Shown here in pieces: positions 1 through 5,152 of a stretch of DNA of 6,172 bases. The DNA is from Oscillospiraceae bacterium. GTDB taxonomy: Bacteria; Bacillota; Clostridia; Oscillospirales; Oscillospiraceae. The notes under the pieces were generated by a model that worked only from the letters and a program-made list of their open reading frames with translations, did not search any database and was not told where the DNA came from. The stretch lies in NCBI GenBank assembly GCA_017458885.1, contig JAFSZQ010000124.1:1-6172 (forward strand), in the 5' to 3' direction. Both the position numbers and the translations under genes were made by a program. Numbering within the stretch: position 1 is the first letter of the stretch; the number at the start of each line of letters is the position of its first letter.

Positions 1-551
1 AAGCTGCAATAGGCGCAGCGCGTCGGGCAGAACGGGATGCCGACGTAGAGGGAAATCTCGTCGGGCGCAAGCGCCTCGGCGGCGCGCATGCCCGCCTCCG
101 CGGCCTCGATGGCGAGGCGGCGGCGCTCCGGCGTGACGGCGTAGGTCTCCGCCAGTACGCGGTCGGCGTACTCCCGCCCGCCCTCTTTGAGCAGCGCAAG
201 CGCCACCTTCGTCGGGCGCACGCCCGTGAGGCTGCCCCACGGCGGCGCGACGCCGAGGGCGTCCTTCGCCGCGCCGAAGAAGCTGAGCCCCAGCGCGTGC
301 CGCCGCTGCCCCTCGCGCTCGTAAGCGCCGCCGGAGAGCGGGTACGAACGGGCGCAGCGCCCCGTCCTGCCGTCGTAGGAGAGCTCCGTCGTGAACGTGA
401 CGCGCTCCGCGTCCTCCGCCATCGCGACCGTCGCCCAGCGCGTGTCGTCGGGCGCGACCGCGCCGTAGATGGGGCGCTCGTCGGGAAACAGCGCGAGCAG
501 GCTCTGCTCGAGCGCGTATTTTTCGTCGTGTCCGAGAAGGCAGAGCTTCAT
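1..551 (-). CDS. hemZ: Coproporphyrinogen dehydrogenase-like radical SAM protein HemZ, N-terminal part (cut by the left window edge)
   Basis: About 183 N-terminal residues are visible of a family that is usually near 500; the reading frame is still open at base 1. The key evidence is the radical SAM cluster motif CPTRCAYC (Cys175, Cys179, Cys182) preceded by YVGIPF, which binds the [4Fe-4S] cluster that cleaves S-adenosylmethionine. Upstream, WGSLTGVRPTK (residues 105-115) is a typical HemZ segment before the radical SAM barrel. HemZ proteins resemble oxygen-independent coproporphyrinogen III oxidase, but true heme-pathway activity is not proven for many Clostridia members, so the substrate is an inference. 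The start at 551 overlaps the stop of the metallo-hydrolase gene as ATGA, with a GAGG ribosome binding site just upstream, so translation is probably coupled. The missing C-terminus cannot be judged. Confidence 0.9.
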   Translation of the reverse strand, partial: MKLCLLGHDEKYALEQSLLALFPDERPIYGAVAPDDTRWATVAMAEDAERVTFTTELSYDGRTGRCARSYPLSGGAYEREGQRRHALGLSFFGAAKDALGVAPPWGSLTGVRPTKVALALLKEGGREYADRVLAETYAVTPERRRLAIEAAEAGMRAAEALAPDEISLYVGIPFCPTRCAYCS

Positions 552-1153
552 AGCATCCTCAAATACGGGTTCCCTTGCCGCTCCCGCGCGAGCGTGGTCG
601 TCTCCATGTGCCCGGGGTAGACGTCGCGGTCGCCGTCGAGCGCCGCGAGGCGCTTGAGCGAGCGCGGCATCTTCTCCGGCGTCGCGCCGGGCAGGTCGAG
701 CCGCCCGATGGAGCCGGCGAACAGCGTGTCGCCGGTGAAGAGCGCGTCACCGCATTGGAGGCACACCGAGCCGCCCGTGTGCCCGGGCGTGTGCAGGACT
801 TCGACGGTCAGCGTCCCCAGCGGCAGCGCGTCGCCGTCGTCGTAATAGCGGAGGCCGGGGATCAGCTCGGCGGGTGGGTAGTGGTAGATGCCCGCGCCGT
901 TTTTATCGGCGGGGTGGATGTACGCCGCCGCGTCGGGATAGAGCGCGTGCAGCGCGGGCGCGGCGAGCGTGTGGTCGCGGTGCCCGTGCGTGAGCAGGAT
1001 ATAGCGCAGCGCCGCGCCCTCGGCTTCGAGCGCCGCGCGCAGCGCGGGCGCGTCGTCGGCGGGGTCGATGACCGCCGCCTCGCGCGTCGTCTCGTCGAGC
1101 AGGATATAGCAGTTGGTGTCCAGCTCGCCGAGCACCTTGCGGATGATCTTCAT
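548..1153 (-). CDS. Metallo-beta-lactamase-fold hydrolase, glyoxalase II-like (YqgX/GloB-related)
   Basis: This 201-residue protein carries the complete metal-binding set of the family: THGHRDH at residues 55-61 (His56, His58, Asp60, His61), TPGHTGG with His125, GDTLF with Asp142, and YPGHMETT with His182. The length matches the short glyoxalase II-like group, which lacks the C-terminal substrate domain of classic hydroxyacylglutathione hydrolases. Such proteins are cytoplasmic and bind two metal ions, hydrolysing thioesters or related bonds; the real substrate is unknown. The start at 1153 overlaps the dtd stop as ATGA. The GGAGGAG in the last dtd codons serves as its ribosome binding site. 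Position between dtd and hemZ is a recurrent arrangement in Clostridia. The fold is near certain, the substrate is not. Confidence 0.93.
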   Translation of the reverse strand: MKIIRKVLGELDTNCYILLDETTREAAVIDPADDAPALRAALEAEGAALRYILLTHGHRDHTLAAPALHALYPDAAAYIHPADKNGAGIYHYPPAELIPGLRYYDDGDALPLGTLTVEVLHTPGHTGGSVCLQCGDALFTGDTLFAGSIGRLDLPGATPEKMPRSLKRLAALDGDRDVYPGHMETTTLARERQGNPYLRML

Positions 1154-1599
1154 TTCAGCTCCTCCGTGTCCACGATCAGCGTGAACGGCCCGTCGTTGAC
1201 GGATTCGACCTCCATGTGCGCGCCGAACTCGCCGGTGGCGACGCGGTAGCCCTTCTCGCGGCAGAGCGCGACGAAGTGCTCATACAGCGCCCTCGCGGTC
1301 TCGGGGCGCGCGGCGCGTAAGAACTCGGGGCGGCGGCCCTTGCGGCAGTTGCCGTAGAGCGTGAACTGCGAGACGATCAAAAGCTCCCCGCCCACGTCGT
1401 CGAGCGAGAGGTTGATCTTGTCGTTCTCATCGTCGAAGATGCGTAAGCCGCACAGCTTGTCCGCGAGCTTTTGGCACTGGGCTTCGGTGTCCTCGTGCGC
1501 GACGCCGAGCAGGATCAGAAAGCCCCTGCCGATCGCGCCGACGGTCTTGCCGTCCACGCGCACGGCGGCGGAGGCGACCTTGGAAAGCACGGCTCTCAT
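1150..1599 (-). CDS. dtd: D-aminoacyl-tRNA deacylase
   Basis: This 149-residue protein has the usual DTD length. It removes D-amino acids (and glycine mischarged on tRNA-Ala) from tRNAs in the cytoplasm, acting as a dimer. Diagnostic features are MRAVLSKVASAAVRVDG at the N-terminus, GGELLIVSQFTLYG with the SQFT motif at 77-80, FGAHMEV at 125-131, and the Gly-cisPro motif in NDGPFT at 135-140, which enforces chiral rejection of L-aminoacyl-tRNA. A much longer in-frame ORF extends upstream, but that part is a shadow of prmA. The ATG at 1599 is preferred because the protein alignment begins there, AAAGGGG lies about 8 bases upstream, and the ATG overlaps the prmA stop as ATGA. Translation is probably coupled to prmA. 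Confidence 0.97.
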   Translation of the reverse strand: MRAVLSKVASAAVRVDGKTVGAIGRGFLILLGVAHEDTEAQCQKLADKLCGLRIFDDENDKINLSLDDVGGELLIVSQFTLYGNCRKGRRPEFLRAARPETARALYEHFVALCREKGYRVATGEFGAHMEVESVNDGPFTLIVDTEELK

Positions 1600-2552
1600 G
1601 GCGTTTGCCCCTTTCTGCACAAAAATGCGTACCAGCCCTCGGCGCTGTCGGTCTCCGCGATCTCCCAGGCCGCGGCGCGCAGCGCCGCCGCGACCTCGTC
1701 CGCGCGCTCGTCGATGACGCCGGAGCAGAGGAACGCGCCGCCGTCGTTCAGCAGCGGCTTGACGCGCGGCGCGAGCGCGATGATGACGTCCGCGACGATG
1801 TTCGCCGCGATCACGTCGTACGTCCCGTCGAACAGGCGCGACGCGGTCGCGTCGCCCGCGCGGACGGCGTAGCGGTCGCGCCCGATGCCGTTGAGCGCGG
1901 CGTTCTCGTAGGCGACGTTCACACACGCGGGATCGACGTCGCAGGCGTCCGCGCGCGCCGCGCCGAGGCGCAGCGCCGCGATGGAGAGGATGCCGCTCCC
2001 GCAGCCGAGGTCGAGTACGCGCTCTCCGCCGGTGATCAGCCGGTCGAGCGCCGCGAGGCACAGCCGCGTCGTCGCGTGGCTGCCGGTGCCGAAGGTCAGC
2101 CCAGGGTTCAGCGTGAGCGTCACGCGCCCCGCCGCCTCCGCGCGCTCCCACTCCGGCACGACCAGCAGCCGCTCGCCGATCTCCATCGGCTTATAATACT
2201 GCTTCCAGTTGTTCTCCCAGTCCTCGTCCGCGACGGTTTCCATCGTCAGCAGCAGCGGCGCGTACTCGGGATGCGCCGCCTTCAGCGCCGTGAGCGCGAC
2301 GCGCGTCTGCCCCAGCGTGCGGAAGCCGTCCTCGCCGTCGGGCAGGTAGAACGTCACGCGGCACTTGCCGCGCATGGACGCGAGCAGCGCGTCGTCCACA
2401 TAGTCCCAGTATTGGCGGTTGTTTTCGAGGAAGTCCTGAAACTCGCCCTCCTCGTCGATCTGCAGCATCTCCACGCCGCAGCCGCGCAGCAGCTCGCTCA
2501 CCGCGTCGATGCCGGCGGGCGAGGTGTCGATGTGCAGCTCGAGCCACTTCAT
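1596..2552 (-). CDS. prmA: Ribosomal protein L11 methyltransferase
   Basis: PrmA (318 residues, normal for the family) trimethylates ribosomal protein L11 using S-adenosylmethionine. The N-terminal part (about 1-105) is the L11-recognition domain. It is followed by the linker motif ENNWKQYYKP (113-122) and the PrmA signature NPGLTFGTGSHATTRLCL (149-166). The SAM-binding motif I is VLDLGCGSGILSIAA (179-193), with the acidic CDVDP at 204-208 and the active-site segment AANIVADVI at 249-257. The true start is the ATG at 2552: the open frame continues far upstream, but only as a shadow of degV. The start overlaps the degV stop as ATGA, with GGGAG about 6 bases before it. Downstream it overlaps dtd in the same way. 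An rsmE gene, a frequent next neighbour of prmA in Firmicutes, is not present here. Confidence 0.97.
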   Translation of the reverse strand: MKWLELHIDTSPAGIDAVSELLRGCGVEMLQIDEEGEFQDFLENNRQYWDYVDDALLASMRGKCRVTFYLPDGEDGFRTLGQTRVALTALKAAHPEYAPLLLTMETVADEDWENNWKQYYKPMEIGERLLVVPEWERAEAAGRVTLTLNPGLTFGTGSHATTRLCLAALDRLITGGERVLDLGCGSGILSIAALRLGAARADACDVDPACVNVAYENAALNGIGRDRYAVRAGDATASRLFDGTYDVIAANIVADVIIALAPRVKPLLNDGGAFLCSGVIDERADEVAAALRAAAWEIAETDSAEGWYAFLCRKGQTP

Positions 2553-3424
2553 CGCTCGCTCCCGAAGAAGAACAGCCCCAGCGTGCCCGCGCCGGTGTGC
2601 GAGCCGATGACCGGCCCGATGTAGTCCGCGCGCACGTCCGTGACGCCGAAGCGTTTGCGCAGCAGCTCGGTGACGAACGCGACGCTCTCCGGCGCGTCGG
2701 CGTGGCAGATGAACACGGTCTGCCCCTCCAGCGGGCGCGTGCCGAGCGCGTCCATCCTGTTCACGAGCTCGGTCAGCGCCTGCTTCATGCCGCGCGCCTT
2801 GGAGACCGCCGTCAGCTTGCCGTCGGCGTCGCAGTGCATCACGGGCTTGATCGAAAGCACCGTGCCGACGATGGCGCTCGTGGCGTTCAGCCGCCCGCCG
2901 CGCCGCAGATGCCCCAAGTCGTCCACGGTGAACCAGTGATCCTGATGCTGGATGTTCTCGCGCACCCAGTCCGCGACCTCGTCGAGGGTCTTGCCCGCCG
3001 CCTTCTCCTTCGCCGCGTGCCAGAGCAGCATCCCCTGCCCGCGCGACGCCGCGAGCGAGTCGATGACGACGATCTTCGCGCCGTGGTATTCCTGCCGCAG
3101 CTCGATCGCCGCGATGACCGCGGACTGGTAGGTGGTGGAAAGCGCGCTCGAAAACGCGACGCAGAGGATGTCCCTGCCCGATTCCAGAATGGGGCGCATC
3201 GCGTCGGTGAAGTCGCCGACGTTCGCCGCCGCCGTCACAGACTGCTCGCCCGCGCGCAGGCGGCGGTAGAATTCCGCGAGCGGCAGCTCGGCGTGGTCGG
3301 GCGTGTCGCGGTAGGTCTCGCCGCCCACGGTGAAGGTCAGGGGCACGACGCAAAGTCCGCTCTCGGCGACCTCCTGCTCGTTCAGGTCGCAGCAGCTATC
3401 GGTCATGATGACGTAATCGCGCAT
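2549..3424 (-). CDS. DegV family fatty-acid-binding protein (FakB-like)
   Basis: This is a 291-residue DegV protein. The family binds a long-chain fatty acid between two domains; the best-studied members (FakB) present it to the kinase FakA for phosphorylation and entry into phospholipid synthesis. Seen here are TDSCCDL at residues 8-14, SVTAAAN (62-68) at the place of the family's fatty-acid-contacting Thr, FSSALSTTYQSA (91-102) with the conserved Ser pair, VIDSLAASRGQG (120-131), DDLGHLRRGGRL (168-179) and LSIKPV (190-195). All are canonical. An upstream in-frame ATG at 3475 would add 17 residues, but those codons contain the ribosome binding site and the probable -10 box, so the start at 3424 is chosen. 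It heads the ATGA-linked run with prmA. No FakA gene is in the window, so its partner is unknown. Confidence 0.94.
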   Translation of the reverse strand: MRDYVIMTDSCCDLNEQEVAESGLCVVPLTFTVGGETYRDTPDHAELPLAEFYRRLRAGEQSVTAAANVGDFTDAMRPILESGRDILCVAFSSALSTTYQSAVIAAIELRQEYHGAKIVVIDSLAASRGQGMLLWHAAKEKAAGKTLDEVADWVRENIQHQDHWFTVDDLGHLRRGGRLNATSAIVGTVLSIKPVMHCDADGKLTAVSKARGMKQALTELVNRMDALGTRPLEGQTVFICHADAPESVAFVTELLRKRFGVTDVRADYIGPVIGSHTGAGTLGLFFFGSER

Positions 3425-3430
3425 AGTAAG

Positions 3431-3439
3431 CCTCTCCTT
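3431..3439 (-). promoter_or_regulatory. Ribosome binding site of degV
   Basis: On the minus strand this reads AAGGAGAGG, 6 bases before the ATG at 3424. It fixes the degV start and rules out the in-frame ATG at 3475, whose product would be read through this site. Confidence 0.85.
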
Positions 3440-3465
3440 TTCGGTATATCCTTTGCCGATCCCAT

Positions 3466-3474
3466 ATTTTACCA
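3466..3474 (-). promoter_or_regulatory. Probable extended -10 promoter for the degV-prmA-dtd-hydrolase-hemZ operon
   Basis: The minus strand reads TGGTAAAAT here, an extended -10 element (TGn followed by TAAAAT, 5 of 6 matches to TATAAT). The -35 position 17 bases upstream reads TTCCTT, a poor match, which is tolerated by extended -10 promoters. Transcription would start near 3459, leaving a leader of about 35 bases. It lies in the 74-bp gap after mnmE, the only AT-rich spot before the run of overlapping genes. No terminator hairpin was seen in the gap, so mnmE readthrough may also feed the operon. Confidence 0.45.
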
Positions 3475-3498
3475 TGTCTGATGAGAAAAAGGAAGCGT

Positions 3499-4836
3499 TT
3501 ATTTCCCGACGCAGAACCGCTCGAAGATGCGCGCGACCATGTCCTCCCGCGCGGTGCGCCCCGTCAGCTCGCCGAGCGCGTTCGACGCCGCCTCGGCCTC
3601 GGTCAGCACCGCGTCGGGCGTCATGCCGCTCCGCAGGGCGTCCAGCGCCGCGCGCACGGACGCGAGCGCGCGCGCCACGGCGTCCGCCTGCCGCGCGTTC
3701 GTCAGCAGCGTGCCGGACTTCGGCGGAAGCGCCGGAAACAGCGCCGCGACGGCGGCTTCCAGCGCGTCCAGACCCTCGCCCGTGACGCTGGAGACGGCGA
3801 TGCCCTCGCCGTTGCCGCCGAGGTCGCTCTTCGTGCGCAGCAGCAGGTACGGCTTGCCGCTCGCCGCGGCCAGCGCGAGCGTCTCCTCGTCCTCCGCGCT
3901 CCGCGCGCGGCTGCCGTCCGCGAGCGCCAGAATGAGGTCGGCGTTCTCGACCGCCCTGCGCGAGCGTTCCACGCCGAGGCGCTCCACCGCGTCGTCGGTC
4001 TCGCGCAGTCCCGCGGTGTCAATGAGCCGCAGCAGCACGCCGCCGACGAGCGCGGTCTCCTCCACCGTGTCGCGCGTCGTGCCGGCGACGGGGGTGACGA
4101 TGGCGCGGTCGTAGCCGACGAGCCGGTTCAGCAGCGACGACTTCCCCGCGTTCGGCGCGCCGACGATGGCGGTCGCCACGCCGTTTTTGACGATTTTTCC
4201 GCGCGCGTGGGTGGCAAGCAGCTCGGCGAGCGTCGCCTCGACCTCCGCGAGCGCGGCTCCGACCTCGGCGGGGGAGGCGTCCTCGACGTCCTCGTCGGGA
4301 TAGTCCACGACGGCGTAGAAGCGGCTCGCGACGTCCAGCAGCGCGTCGTACGCGCGCTCCGCGAGCCGCCGCAGCGCGCCGTCCACCTGACCCGCGGCGT
4401 TGCGCGCCGCCTCCGCGGTCTCGGCGTCGATGAGGTCGACCACCGCCTCCGCCTCGGTCAGGTCCATCCTGCCGTTCAGGAACGCGCGCTTCGTGAACTC
4501 GCCCGCCTGCGCCTGCCGCGCGCCCGCGGCGAACGCCGCGCGCAGCGTCTCGTCCAGCACGACGGGGGAGCCGTGGCAGTGCAGCTCCGCGCTCGGCTCG
4601 CCGGTGTAGGAACGCTCGGCGGCGAACCACACGGCGAGCGCGTGGTCGACGACGCGCCCCTCCGCGTCGCGCGCCGCGCCGTAGACCAGCGTTCGGGCGG
4701 GCTGCTCCGACATGGGCTTCCCGTTCGCGGGCGTGAACACGCGGTCGAGCACGGCGAGGGCGTTCTCCCCGCTGACGCGCACGACGCCGATCGCGCTCGG
4801 CGCGGCGGCGGTGGCGATGGCGGCGATGGTGTCCAT
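3499..4836 (-). CDS. mnmE: tRNA modification GTPase MnmE
   Basis: MnmE (445 residues, normal length) works with MnmG to make the 5-carboxymethylaminomethyl-type modification on U34 of certain tRNAs. The N-terminal folate-binding domain covers about 1-118 (start DTIAAIATA; ELHCHGSP at 84-91). It is followed by the helical-domain signature FTKRAFLNGRMDLTEAEAV (114-132). The inserted GTPase domain has G1 GAPNAGKS (226-233), G2 in TPVAGTTRD (248-256), G3 DTAG (273-276), and TKSD (335-338) where NKxD is expected for G4. The C-terminus ends FERFCVGK, with the conserved catalytic-region Cys442. A start 9 codons further upstream (4863) would be read through the AGGAGG site, so the ATG at 4836 is chosen. 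It is separated from pnp by the small-toxin-like cassette, and no strong promoter was found directly before it. Confidence 0.97.
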   Translation of the reverse strand: MDTIAAIATAAAPSAIGVVRVSGENALAVLDRVFTPANGKPMSEQPARTLVYGAARDAEGRVVDHALAVWFAAERSYTGEPSAELHCHGSPVVLDETLRAAFAAGARQAQAGEFTKRAFLNGRMDLTEAEAVVDLIDAETAEAARNAAGQVDGALRRLAERAYDALLDVASRFYAVVDYPDEDVEDASPAEVGAALAEVEATLAELLATHARGKIVKNGVATAIVGAPNAGKSSLLNRLVGYDRAIVTPVAGTTRDTVEETALVGGVLLRLIDTAGLRETDDAVERLGVERSRRAVENADLILALADGSRARSAEDEETLALAAASGKPYLLLRTKSDLGGNGEGIAVSSVTGEGLDALEAAVAALFPALPPKSGTLLTNARQADAVARALASVRAALDALRSGMTPDAVLTEAEAASNALGELTGRTAREDMVARIFERFCVGK

Positions 4837-4844
4837 AGGCGGCG

Positions 4845-4850
4845 CCTCCT
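4845..4850 (-). promoter_or_regulatory. Ribosome binding site of mnmE
   Basis: Minus strand AGGAGG, 8 bases before the ATG at 4836. It decides the start of mnmE in favour of the product beginning MDTIAAIA rather than the longer MPQNKEAPP version. Confidence 0.85.
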
Positions 4851-4869
4851 TGTTTTGCGGCAAAATATG

Positions 4870-4898
4870 TTGTGTTTTATCGCGATATATGGTATTCT
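4870..4898 (+). promoter_or_regulatory. Candidate promoter of the small hydrophobic peptide gene
   Basis: The -35 is TTGTGT (4870-4875) and the -10 is TATTCT (4893-4898), with 17 bases between. TG at 4890-4891 gives an extended -10. Transcription would start near 4905, exactly where the left inverted-repeat arm begins. A 10-bp palindrome, TATCGCGATA (4878-4887), sits in the spacer and could be an operator, although no matching regulator can be named. Confidence 0.45.
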
Positions 4899-4904
4899 GA
4901 CTGC

Positions 4905-4936
4905 GGTGCTACCAGTAAACGGTAGGCGGTTGACCC
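4905..4936 (+). repeat. Left arm of the inverted repeat framing the cassette
   Basis: The arm reads GGTGCTACC (4905-4913), then seven extra bases AGTAAAC, then GGTAGGCGGTTGACCC (4921-4936). Without the seven bases it matches the minus strand of 5115-5139 at 23 of 25 positions. Locally, CTACC (4909-4913) and GGTAG (4921-4925) can close a small hairpin with a 7-nt loop at the 5' end of the plus transcript. Confidence 0.85.
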
Positions 4937-4943
4937 TCAAACA

Positions 4944-4963
4944 GAGGGCAGCTTCTTGCCCTC
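4944..4963 (+). promoter_or_regulatory. Leader hairpin upstream of the small peptide's ribosome binding site
   Basis: GAGGGCA (4944-4950) and TGCCCTC (4957-4963) form a perfect 7-bp stem with a 6-nt loop. Competing pairings exist: CCCTC (4934-4938) with GAGGG (4944-4948), and GGCAGC (4947-4952) with GCTGCC (4973-4978). The second encloses the AAGGGGG ribosome binding site. The leader could therefore switch between states that expose or hide the start region, as known for other type I toxin mRNAs; this is an inference from base pairing only. Confidence 0.5.
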
Positions 4964-4979
4964 GGAAAGGGGGCTGCCT

Positions 4980-5063
4980 ATGAGTACATCCGAAGTTTTG
5001 CAGCTTTGCCTTGTCATCATTGGTATTTGCAGTCTGTTTCTTCAGACACACAAAAAGAAGTAA
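4980..5063 (+). CDS. Small hydrophobic peptide, holin-like type I toxin candidate
   Basis: This 27-residue ORF lies opposite to every neighbouring gene. Its product begins MSTSEVLQLC, has one hydrophobic helix over about residues 6-21 (including Cys10 and Cys17), and ends QTHKKK, a positively charged tail that would favour a single membrane-spanning orientation. This is the plan of the Firmicute putative holin-like toxin / TxpA-BsrG type peptides, which damage the cell membrane when overproduced. AAGGGGG (4967-4973) lies 6 bases before the ATG and acts as the ribosome binding site. The last lysine codons and the TAA stop lie inside the left arm of the terminator stem. Codon use is much more AT-rich than in the neighbouring genes. 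Family membership is judged from size, charge pattern and genetic layout rather than a database match; it could instead be another regulatory or membrane micropeptide. Confidence 0.65.
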   Translation: MSTSEVLQLCLVIIGICSLFLQTHKKK

Positions 5064-5099
5064 CCGCCCCTCCGTCCAAAGAGTGCGGTTACTTCTTTT
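5053..5099. terminator. Bidirectional intrinsic terminator shared by the two convergent transcripts
   Basis: The arms 5053-5067 (AAAAGAAGTAACCGC) and 5085-5099 are perfect reverse complements over 15 bp, with a 17-nt loop. On the plus strand the 3' side of the stem is U-rich (TTCTTTT). On the minus strand the stem is followed by TTTTTG. It should end the peptide mRNA, the antisense RNA and also pnp readthrough, for which no other terminator is seen. Confidence 0.8.
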
Positions 5100-5114
5100 G
5101 AAGAACTAAACTTT

Positions 5115-5139
5115 GGGCCAACCGTCTACCGGTAGCACC
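5115..5139 (-). repeat. Right arm of the inverted repeat framing the cassette
   Basis: On the minus strand this reads GGTGCTACC directly followed by GGTAGACGGTTGGCCC. It mirrors the left arm with two substitutions and without the 7-base insertion. The junction forms the palindrome CTACCGGTAG (5126-5135). It lies about 6 bases inside the predicted start of the antisense RNA. Confidence 0.85.
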
Positions 5140-5152
5140 CTTCGTTGTTTTC

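Larger units (their letters stand above)
5048..5146 (-). ncRNA. Predicted antisense RNA, candidate antitoxin to the small peptide mRNA
   Basis: Transcription from the TTGACA / TATACT promoter should begin near 5146. It should stop at the hairpin 5053-5099, which on this strand is followed by TTTTTGTG, giving an RNA of about 100 nt. It would overlap and be fully complementary to the 3' end of the peptide mRNA, including its last codons and stop. No ORF of note is present in it. This matches type I antitoxin RNAs such as RatA or SR4 in position and direction. The ends are estimated from promoter and terminator positions. An alternative is that this is a leader of mnmE with an attenuator. Confidence 0.45.

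Noticed and set aside
1600..2151. In-frame upstream extension of dtd (333-residue version)
   Set aside because: The added residues are an alternative-frame reading of prmA and are low-complexity Arg/Ala/Gly. The dtd family start and ribosome binding site fit 1599.
2553..3353. In-frame upstream extension of prmA (585-residue version)
   Set aside because: The extra sequence is an alternative-frame reading of degV. PrmA homology begins exactly at the ATG at 2552.
3425..3475. Longer degV start at 3475 (17 extra residues)
   Set aside because: These codons contain the AAGGAGAGG ribosome binding site and overlap the probable -10 box, and DegV proteins begin just before the TDS motif.
4837..4863. 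Longer mnmE start at 4863
   Set aside because: The nine extra codons include AGGAGG, which is correctly spaced for the ATG at 4836.
4853..4865. Small inverted repeat TTTTGCGGCAAAA just upstream of the mnmE ribosome binding site
   Set aside because: Only 6 bp per arm with a one-base centre; too short to form a useful RNA hairpin and no known operator match, so it may be chance.
3481..4983. A 500-codon open frame on the plus strand opposite mnmE
   Set aside because: It is an arginine-rich antisense shadow of mnmE created by high GC and few stop codons. It has no recognisable domain, and mnmE is certain on the other strand.
4905..5139. Cassette interpreted as a classic transposable element (MITE)
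   Set aside because: The inverted arms are there, but no flanking direct duplication was found. The arms also fall inside the predicted transcription units, so RNA function explains them as well. Multiple genomic copies would be needed to revive this idea.
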